Below the pieces are notes generated by a model. That model had not been told where the DNA came from. It did no database searches and saw only the letters and a list, made by a program, of their open reading frames with translations. This document shows, in pieces, positions 55,422-61,917 of a stretch of DNA of 64,000 bases. The translations under genes and the position numbers were made by a program. Source of the DNA: Chitinophaga pinensis (GTDB lineage: Bacteria; Bacteroidota; Bacteroidia; NS11-12g; UBA955); the NCBI GenBank assembly GCA_945871905.1, contig CAMBXL010000005.1:62001-126000 (forward strand), read 5' to 3'. The first letter of the stretch is position 1. The number at the start of each line of letters is the position of its first letter.

Positions 55422-56180
55422 ATGGAACATCAAACAATTAAATTAGACTATCTTTTACACTTGGCTGACAATTCTATGATTTTAGGTCAACGAAATGCCG
55501 AATGGTGTGGACATGGCCCTATTTTAGAACAAGACATTGCTTTAACAAACATATCTCTAGATTTATTTGGTGAAGCTCGTAATTTATACAACTACATCGC
55601 TAAACTTAAAGGCGGCAATACGACAGAAGACTCTGTCGCTTTCCTCAGAGATGTTTTAGAATACAGAAATCTTTTATTAGTGGAACAACCAAATATTGAT
55701 TGGGCTTATACTATTGTAAGACAATTTTTCTTTGATGTATTTCACTTTTACCAAATGACGGCCTTATGCCAAAGCAATGATGAACATATTCGTTCTATTG
55801 CAATAAAATCACTTAAAGAATGTACTTACCACCTCAAATGGAGCAGTGAGTGGGTTATTCGATTAGGTGATGGCACGGAAGTTAGTCACCAAAAAATCAA
55901 AACAGCTTTAGAAGATTTATGGGACTATACTTCAGAACTTTTTACACCTTCTGAAACCGAAACCAAAGCCGTTGAACTTGGTTTTGGAGCTGATATTTTT
56001 CTAATAAAACCTCTATGGGAACAAAAAGTAAAAGACATTTTAACGGAAGCAACACTTGAGTACCCTGAAACAAAATACACCCAAAATGGAGGAAAAACAG
56101 GATTGCACTCCGAACAATTAGGTTTTATTTTGGCCGAAATGCAATTTCTACAACGTGCCTATCCAGGTGCAGAGTGGTAA
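55422..56180 (+). CDS. paaC: 1,2-phenylacetyl-CoA epoxidase structural subunit PaaC
   Basis: PaaC forms a dimer with PaaA but lacks iron. The 252-residue protein is full length and has the NAEWCGHGPILEQDIALTNI block near residue 25, GEARNLYNY, and the WSSEWVIRLGDGTEVS segment around residue 135. It follows paaB directly. Instead of paaD the next 244 bases hold a strong hairpin and no gene. Confidence 0.96.
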   Translation: MEHQTIKLDYLLHLADNSMILGQRNAEWCGHGPILEQDIALTNISLDLFGEARNLYNYIAKLKGGNTTEDSVAFLRDVLEYRNLLLVEQPNIDWAYTIVRQFFFDVFHFYQMTALCQSNDEHIRSIAIKSLKECTYHLKWSSEWVIRLGDGTEVSHQKIKTALEDLWDYTSELFTPSETETKAVELGFGADIFLIKPLWEQKVKDILTEATLEYPETKYTQNGGKTGLHSEQLGFILAEMQFLQRAYPGAEW

Positions 56181-56212
56181 ATAGAATTTCTTAATCCAAT
56201 CTCAATTTTTTA

Positions 56213-56265
56213 TTTTTGCGATTTTTGCAAACCCACAGTCTCTTTATTTGCAAAAATCGCAAAAA
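56213..56265 (+). terminator. Perfect 19-bp inverted repeat after paaC
   Basis: The arms TTTTTGCGATTTTTGCAAA (56213-56231) and its exact complement (56247-56265) enclose 15 bases. The stem is long and perfect but AT-rich, with A/T flanks. It could act as a bidirectional terminator of paaABC, or be a DNA-binding palindrome. The 3' side is A-rich rather than a T-run in the paa direction, so terminator function is uncertain. Confidence 0.55.
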
Positions 56266-56396
56266 CCAACAAATCCTTTTGGGAAATTTGCCAAAAACTA
56301 AGGCTCATATTCTTTCTTTTAGTATAATTATGGTTCAACCATATTAACGAATATTTTCTTTCGTTAATCAATAATTACCCATTTAGATTTTATTCC

Positions 56397-56424
56397 ATTT
56401 TTGCATCAATAAATTTTTATTGAT
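56397..56424 (+). promoter_or_regulatory. Leader of the CsgG-like gene: shared 19-mer and 9-bp inverted repeat at the start codon
   Basis: ATTTTTGCATCAATAAATT (56397-56415) recurs exactly at 60198-60216, in front of the small acidic protein. It contains a near-consensus -7 element (CATTTTTG). ATCAATAAA (56405-56413) and TTTATTGAT (56416-56424) form a perfect inverted repeat ending directly before the ATG. Confidence 0.5.
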
Positions 56425-57585
56425 ATGAATTCAAAAAACAACTTCAAATTATGGCAAGTATTACTTGTTATCTTATTAGGACTAGGCATCAACACCCTTA
56501 GTGCTCAAGCAAACAAAGACAAACCTCAAAAAGAAGACATTGCTGTATTAGACTTTGATACACGTGGTTACAACTTCAATCAGCAACAAGCCATTCAATT
56601 TATTATTAATGAACTTATCAGAATTGGACAATTCGAGGTAATGGACAATTACGAAATTGAGTACATTTCGAAAAAAGAAAACTTAATCACGGCAGGATGT
56701 TTTTCCAAAACTTGTTTATCTGAAATGGGTGTGCATTTTAAAACAGATAAAATGTTTACAGGCAGCATACAACTTTTGGGAGATAGAGTCAATGTAACTC
56801 TTAGATTGTTCGATGTAAAAACGGGCTCATTTGAAAAAACAATGGTTAAAGATTTCTTAAATATTTCGGGCAATGAATTGATGATGATAAGAATTACTAT
56901 TAACGAGATGTTTAATATTCCTAACGACGAAAACACAGTAAGTAAACTTACTATGAAATCGGAGTTTGACAATTCAGTGAACAATCCATACAAATTAATC
57001 CTTAAATCAGATGGACCAAGAATCGGATTGGTTGGTTTTAGTGGTTTAGCTGCTGAGGTTATTAAAAATAAACCCAATGAAGGTGGGTATGGAAGCTATC
57101 CTATGATGTTTCAATTTGGCTATCAGTTTGAAAAACAATACTTAAACGAAGGAAACTTTCAAGCATTGATTGAGTTTATTCCAACAATAACTGGATTAGA
57201 CCAAGGCAGAGTCATTCCAAGTATTAGTTTTTTAAATGGCTTGAGAAATAACGTAAATGGATGGGAGTTTGCTTTTGGACCAACCTTTAATTTAACAAAA
57301 ATGGCCAAAGGATTTTATGAAAATGACGCAAATGGCAATGAAAAGTGGTATTTAGAATCAGACCGTGATTTATTCCCTAACAAAGAATTGAGTATAGTAA
57401 GTAGACCCGATAGTAGAGGAAACGTTAATGCTACAGCAGGTTTCTTATTTGCATTTGGAAAAACATTTAAAAGCGGCAAAATGAATATACCATTAAATTT
57501 CTTTTTTATCCCTAGTAATAATGGCGCTCGTTTTGGATTGTCATTCGGATGGAATGGCAAAGACCGTTATGAGTTAAATGATTAA
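56425..57585 (+). CDS. Secreted protein with CsgG/FlgO-like N-domain and barrel-like C-terminal half
   Basis: The 386-residue protein has a signal peptide (cut near LSAQA). Residues about 38-170 resemble the CsgG/FlgO-type fold: DIAVLDFDTRG, an FIINELIRIGQFEVMDN block, then a Cys pair (CFSKTC) and GSIQLLGDRVNVTLRLFDVKTG. Residues about 195-386 are strand-rich with no charged pattern of a globular enzyme and may be a barrel or a sheet domain. Function is unknown; CsgG-like domains take part in outer-membrane assembly. A clear terminator follows at 57607. Confidence 0.68.
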   Translation: MNSKNNFKLWQVLLVILLGLGINTLSAQANKDKPQKEDIAVLDFDTRGYNFNQQQAIQFIINELIRIGQFEVMDNYEIEYISKKENLITAGCFSKTCLSEMGVHFKTDKMFTGSIQLLGDRVNVTLRLFDVKTGSFEKTMVKDFLNISGNELMMIRITINEMFNIPNDENTVSKLTMKSEFDNSVNNPYKLILKSDGPRIGLVGFSGLAAEVIKNKPNEGGYGSYPMMFQFGYQFEKQYLNEGNFQALIEFIPTITGLDQGRVIPSISFLNGLRNNVNGWEFAFGPTFNLTKMAKGFYENDANGNEKWYLESDRDLFPNKELSIVSRPDSRGNVNATAGFLFAFGKTFKSGKMNIPLNFFFIPSNNGARFGLSFGWNGKDRYELND

Positions 57586-57606
57586 AAAAAGTAGATTAAT
57601 TATCCC

Positions 57607-57643
57607 AAGGGTTGTTTCAGAAATGAAACAACCCTTTTTTTTA
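57607..57643 (+). terminator. Rho-independent terminator after the CsgG-like gene
   Basis: The perfect 13-bp stem AAGGGTTGTTTCA / TGAAACAACCCTT with a GAAA tetraloop (57607-57636) runs into a T-tract. It is the strongest terminator in the window. Confidence 0.93.
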
Positions 57644-57648
57644 TTTAT

Positions 57649-57678
57649 TTGATTTTAACTTAAGTTCATTTATGTTTG
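57649..57678 (+). promoter_or_regulatory. Promoter of the class V aminotransferase gene
   Basis: TTG (57649-57651), a 19-base spacer and TATGTTTG (57671-57678) match the consensus. The ATG lies 12 bases past the element. Confidence 0.68.
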
Positions 57679-57689
57679 TATAACAAATC

Positions 57690-58976
57690 ATGACGAATCG
57701 AAGAAATTTCATCAAACAATCTTTATTGGCTTCAGGGGCATTAAGCTTTGGTATCCATGACGTAAATGCAAGCCCTTTATCTGTTTCACTGAGTAATCTC
57801 AATGACCTAGAAGATGAACAATTATGGAAACTAATTCGTTCTCAATTTCCATTGTTAAGTAACAAAACCTTTTTGAATAATGGCACATCAGGCCCTTCCC
57901 CTTTCTCTGTTATACATGCCATACAAAATGAAATGATGGACATTGAAAAAAACGGTAGATACGGCGGGAATGAGGACATAGCCATCAACGCACTAGCTAG
58001 GTTTTTAGGAACCCAACAATCCGAAATATCTTTAACCAGAAATGTAACCGAGGGAATCAACATTATTTGTTGGGGCTTAAATTTAAAAGCAGGTGACGAA
58101 ATTATAATGACAAAGCATGAACATGTAGGTCATGCTGGCCCATGGCTTAACAGGGCAAAACTACATGGCATTGTAGCCAAACCAATGGAACTAGGAAAAA
58201 CTGCTGAAGAAACTATTGCATTGTTCAAAAAAACTTTGACCAAAAAAACCAAAGTCGTAAGCATCCCCCACATTCCTTGCACTATAGGTCAAGTACTCCC
58301 TGTTAAAGAAATTTGCGCCATTGCCAAAAGTATGGGCATATTAACAATGATAGACGGCGCTCACCCTCCCGGCATGCTTTCTATAGACCTTAAAGACATC
58401 AATTGCGACTTTTATGTTGGTTGTTGCCACAAGTGGATGTTAGGCCCTAAGGGAACTGGGTTTTTATACGTGTCTGAAAATGCGCGCTCATTAGTTCAAG
58501 TATATTATGGTGGCGGTGGTGTTGATACAGGATGGGACATGTTGAGCAATCCCCCTAAAATGGAATCATATGTCGACAATGGTCATCGATACTTTTACGG
58601 AACACAAAATGCAGCTTTGTTTAAAGGCATAGAAGCCGCAGTCCTTTTTCAAGAACAAATAGGCAAACAACGAATAGAAAACAGAGTAAAACAACTAGCC
58701 AATTATTTACAAGAACAATTACTCAAATTAAGCACTGATATAGAAATGTTAACACCAACAGAATCTCTCTCTAAAGGGGCTCAAATTGCTTTTAAAATAA
58801 AGGGGAAAGAAATGTCCGAACTTCAGAAAAAAGGATACGAAAACAATATTATAACCAGATATGTTCCCGAAAACAATATCAATTGCTTGCGTGTTTCTAC
58901 CCATATCTATAACAATGAAACTGAATTAGATTCATTATTGAAAGTTATTGACCAATTTATAAAGAATGACAAATAA
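57690..58976 (+). CDS. PLP-dependent class V aminotransferase (isopenicillin-N-epimerase-like) with Tat-type leader
   Basis: The 428-residue protein has a twin-arginine leader (RRNFIKQ then a hydrophobic stretch to about residue 28), so it is probably exported with its cofactor bound. The class V fold follows: LNNGTSGPSP near residue 62, a PLP-ring His/Asp (IDGAHPPG with Asp222, His225) and the Schiff-base Lys248 in CCHKWMLGPKGTGF. This group includes cysteine desulfurases and isopenicillin-N epimerases; the substrate here is unknown. The stop overlaps the MenE-like start by 11 bases. Confidence 0.88.
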   Translation: MTNRRNFIKQSLLASGALSFGIHDVNASPLSVSLSNLNDLEDEQLWKLIRSQFPLLSNKTFLNNGTSGPSPFSVIHAIQNEMMDIEKNGRYGGNEDIAINALARFLGTQQSEISLTRNVTEGINIICWGLNLKAGDEIIMTKHEHVGHAGPWLNRAKLHGIVAKPMELGKTAEETIALFKKTLTKKTKVVSIPHIPCTIGQVLPVKEICAIAKSMGILTMIDGAHPPGMLSIDLKDINCDFYVGCCHKWMLGPKGTGFLYVSENARSLVQVYYGGGGVDTGWDMLSNPPKMESYVDNGHRYFYGTQNAALFKGIEAAVLFQEQIGKQRIENRVKQLANYLQEQLLKLSTDIEMLTPTESLSKGAQIAFKIKGKEMSELQKKGYENNIITRYVPENNINCLRVSTHIYNNETELDSLLKVIDQFIKNDK

Positions 58977-59961
58977 AGAACTTGCTACCATTTTTTTTGA
59001 ACAATGGGAGCAAAATGTTCCATCTTTTTACATCAAAACATCAGGAAGTACGGGTGTTCCCAAATCCATTGAATTAAAAAAAGAGTGGTTAATTTGGAGT
59101 GCCTTAAATACCGCTAAGGAGATAAAACCTAAATCTAACGATCATTTATTGTGTTGTATTCCAATTGACAAAATTGGCGGTTTAATGATGTTAGTGCGCT
59201 CTTTAGTTTGGAATATTCCTGTTACTATTATTGAACCATCGGGCTCTCCATTATTAATTAATAGTGAGGCAAATATTGCTTCATTTACGCCATTCCAATG
59301 TTCAAACATTTTAAATGACACTTCTCAATATCAAAATCTAAGTGCAATTAGAACCGTTATTATAGGTGGTGGCGACCTTTCTTTTTCGCTTGAAAAACGA
59401 ATTCAATCCTTAAGTATACCAACTATTTTTTATCACAGCTATGGAATGACAGAAACCTGTTCACATATAGCTTTAAGGAAAATAAACACGGCACAACACC
59501 AGTCATATTTTAAACCATTTGATGATGTTTTAATTAGACAAAACCAAGATCAATGTATCGAAATAAAATGTCCATTTCATACTGAATATATTACATCCAA
59601 TGATTTAATAGAGTTGTATGAAAACAGGAAATTCAAAATGATTGGTCGTGCCGACTTTGTTATAAATACGGGAGGTGTTAAATTAATACCTGAATACATC
59701 GAACAGTTAATAGAACAAAACATTTTTCCCAAAGTTGCTTTTGTAGTTAGTTCAATCCCCGATGATGTATTGGGAGACAAAGTAGTACTTTTAAGTTCAG
59801 ATGTCAGTGCTTTTGACCAAGTAGATTTCACATTTTTAAGTCAATATTCGAAATATGCAATCCCAAAACAAATCATACCAATTGATGAAATCCCATTAAA
59901 TCAATCGAACAAAATTGACAGAATTAAAATTAAAAATAGACTTACATATTACCTCACTTGA
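58966..59961 (+). CDS. AMP-binding ligase, MenE-like (o-succinylbenzoate-CoA ligase family)
   Basis: The 331-residue adenylate-forming enzyme is short for the superfamily but close to Bacteroidota MenE. It has the P-loop TSGSTGVPKS (about 23-32), the YGMTETCSH motif (about 160), GRADFVINTGGVKL and a C-terminal NKIDRIKIKN with the catalytic Lys. MenE joins CoA to o-succinylbenzoate in menaquinone synthesis, but no other men gene is in the window, so another acid substrate is possible. The 11-base overlap with the Tat aminotransferase gene indicates a shared message. Confidence 0.8.
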   Translation: MTNKELATIFFEQWEQNVPSFYIKTSGSTGVPKSIELKKEWLIWSALNTAKEIKPKSNDHLLCCIPIDKIGGLMMLVRSLVWNIPVTIIEPSGSPLLINSEANIASFTPFQCSNILNDTSQYQNLSAIRTVIIGGGDLSFSLEKRIQSLSIPTIFYHSYGMTETCSHIALRKINTAQHQSYFKPFDDVLIRQNQDQCIEIKCPFHTEYITSNDLIELYENRKFKMIGRADFVINTGGVKLIPEYIEQLIEQNIFPKVAFVVSSIPDDVLGDKVVLLSSDVSAFDQVDFTFLSQYSKYAIPKQIIPIDEIPLNQSNKIDRIKIKNRLTYYLT

Positions 59962-60221
59962 TTTTATTAACCATTAAAATAAGATTAAATAAACAAAACT
60001 AATGACTTTTTAAAATACATTCGCACTACTTTCCCCTTTAAAAATGCTTGTTTTTATGCCCTTTACAGCACTTAAAAACGATAAATAAATGATAGTAAAA
60101 ACACTTACACCAATAATGATAACAAGCCTTTAGCTCAGTTCAGGAAAAAAAAACAAAAAAAAACAAAAAAAAATTTAAAGATATGAGTTGAACATATATT
60201 TTTGCATCAATAAATTCTTCA
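59962..60221. other. AT-rich intergenic region with A-runs and a shared leader motif
   Basis: These 260 bases hold no ORF. There is a run of A-tracts (60147-60178), a tRNA D-arm-like word (GCCTTTAGCTCAGTT, about 60131-60145) without the rest of a tRNA, and the 19-mer ATTTTTGCATCAATAAATT (60198-60216) shared with the leader of the gene at 56425. TATTTTTG (60197-60204) fits a -7 element but lacks a TTG at the right distance. Confidence 0.5.
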
Positions 60222-60545
60222 ATGGATAAGCTTCGTAAAATAGTAGACTATAGTAATGTACCCGATGATATATTGAACAAATTAGGTGAAATATATCCTA
60301 ATGGTTATGAAAATAATATCATCAAATTTCCAAATGCAAAAGGTGAATTAATTTCAGCTGTAAGAGTTGAAACTGATGACACTATTTACCTTATTAAAGT
60401 TTCTTCACAATTAAAACAAATGTATGATGATTTGGATATTGAAGAACTTGATTTCAGCAATGAAGAGAAAGACGAACTTTCTGGCGATGAAGAAGATGAT
60501 GATCAATACAGTAAGGATAAACCTACTGATGATTACGAAGATTAA
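60222..60545 (+). CDS. Small acidic protein of unknown function
   Basis: The 107-residue protein has an N-terminal folded-looking part (about 1-75: IVDYSNVPDDILNKLGEIYPNGY, then strands ending YLIKVSS) and a highly acidic tail (Asp/Glu-rich, about 76-107). No domain is recognised and there is no signal peptide. Acidic tails occur in nucleic-acid mimics and chaperone-type proteins. It shares its leader 19-mer with the CsgG-like gene, and the stop overlaps the convergent murF 3' end by four bases. Confidence 0.7.
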   Translation: MDKLRKIVDYSNVPDDILNKLGEIYPNGYENNIIKFPNAKGELISAVRVETDDTIYLIKVSSQLKQMYDDLDIEELDFSNEEKDELSGDEEDDDQYSKDKPTDDYED

Positions 60546-61819
60546 AACATTGTTTTAAAACCTTCCATTTTCATACTTCTTGACCCCTTTAACAACACAT
60601 TACTATTTCTTACATTCATTTCCTCAAAATATTGCATTGCATCTTCTTTGTTTGCAAATGTTATTATGTTTGTATTGGTATTTTGGCAACTGTTAAATGC
60701 ATTCCCAACAAGTATTGCATTTAATCCTGGAATAGAAGCACACAAATCCAAAATAGCTTGATGTTCATCGGCCTCATGACTACCCAATTCAAACATATCT
60801 CCTAAAACCGCAAATTGGGGTTTATCTCTCATTGCACTAAAAGTTTTCAATGCACTTTCAACACTACTTGGATTTGCATTGTAAGCATCCATAAGCAGGG
60901 TATTTCCTTTATCCGTTTGAATAATTTGTGAACGGTTGTTTTGCGGATAGTAAGCTGCAATAGCCTCTTTAATCAATTCTGTTTTTACCCCAAAATAGTC
61001 TGAAATAGTAATAGCTACAACAATATTCTGAAGATTGTGAGCGCCAAACAGAGGCGATTGAAATAAAAGTTCATTGTAGTTAAAAGAAATTTGAGGCACC
61101 AATTGAACGTTAGAATACTGATTGGAATAAATAGAATAGCCTGTTTTGTGTTTTAGCCTTTTGCTCATATTCATTAACCAAAAATCATCTTCATTTACAA
61201 AAGAATGCCCGTTGTTTTTTAACAAATAATCATATAACTCACTTTCAGCTTTGGCCACCCCTTCTATGTCACCAAATCCTTCCAAATGTTCTTTACCTAT
61301 ATTGGTTATTACTCCAAAATCAGGCTCCGCAATCAAACAGAGCTCCTCTATATCTCCTCCTTTATTGGCACCCAACTCAACTATTGCAAATTGGTGTTTG
61401 CTTGTTAATTGAAGTAATGTCAACGGCACTCCTATGTGATTATTCAAATTCCCTACCGTTGAAAATACATTAAACGCCTTACTCATACAAGCATGAAGAA
61501 GTTCTTTAGTCGTTGTTTTTCCATTGCTACCCCCTATTCCAATGACTTTAATACCAAGTTGTTTTCTGTGGTAATTAGCTAAATCTTGAAGTATTTTTAA
61601 CACATCAACTACCAAAATTACTCGAGGGTTATCTCCTTTGTACTCGTCTGAAATAGAATACATTGCTCCTTTTTCCAATGCTTCTTCTACGAATAAATTG
61701 CCATTAAAATTGGGGCCCTTTAATGCAAAAAACAGTGAAGCAGGTTTAATTTGTCTGGTATCAGTTGAAACCAATTGATTGGCTTTAATGAAGAGTTGAT
61801 ATAATTCGTCTAGGTGCAT
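60542..61819 (-). CDS. murF: UDP-N-acetylmuramoyl-tripeptide--D-alanyl-D-alanine ligase MurF
   Basis: MurF adds D-Ala-D-Ala to the UDP-muramyl tripeptide in the cytosol. From ATG 61819 (chosen over an in-frame TTG five codons earlier) the protein has 425 residues. Motifs are STDTRQIKPASLFFALKG near the N-terminus, the ATP loop GSNGKTTTKE, the ELGANKGGDIEELC block, the central NHIGVPLTLLQL and DAYNANPSSVESAL. Length is normal for Bacteroidota. It lies alone here, away from other mur genes. A TATTTTTG box (minus strand, 61839-61832) ends 12 bases before the start. Confidence 0.95.
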   Translation of the reverse strand: MHLDELYQLFIKANQLVSTDTRQIKPASLFFALKGPNFNGNLFVEEALEKGAMYSISDEYKGDNPRVILVVDVLKILQDLANYHRKQLGIKVIGIGGSNGKTTTKELLHACMSKAFNVFSTVGNLNNHIGVPLTLLQLTSKHQFAIVELGANKGGDIEELCLIAEPDFGVITNIGKEHLEGFGDIEGVAKAESELYDYLLKNNGHSFVNEDDFWLMNMSKRLKHKTGYSIYSNQYSNVQLVPQISFNYNELLFQSPLFGAHNLQNIVVAITISDYFGVKTELIKEAIAAYYPQNNRSQIIQTDKGNTLLMDAYNANPSSVESALKTFSAMRDKPQFAVLGDMFELGSHEADEHQAILDLCASIPGLNAILVGNAFNSCQNTNTNIITFANKEDAMQYFEEMNVRNSNVLLKGSRSMKMEGFKTMF

Positions 61820-61869
61820 GTTTTTAAAATTCAAAAATATATAAAAAGGAATTAAATCGTGCAGCGTTA

Positions 61870-61900
61870 TTGGAATATTATTGTCTTATTTGTATCTTTG
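61870..61900 (+). promoter_or_regulatory. Promoter of the FG-GAP protein gene, adjoining a repeat fragment
   Basis: TTG (61870-61872), a 20-base spacer and TATCTTTG (61893-61900) match the consensus. The TTG overlaps the end of the repeat-like word CGTGCAGCGTTATT (61858-61871) also seen near 40800. Confidence 0.55.
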
Positions 61901-61917
61901 AATTAAGATTTTTATAA

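Noticed and set aside
60131..60178. tRNA-like start (GCCTTTAGCTCAGTT) before A-runs
   Set aside because: It looks like an acceptor/D-arm 5' part, but the next bases are A-tracts with no anticodon arm, T-arm or 3' acceptor strand. It is not a tRNA gene; a remnant or chance match is possible.
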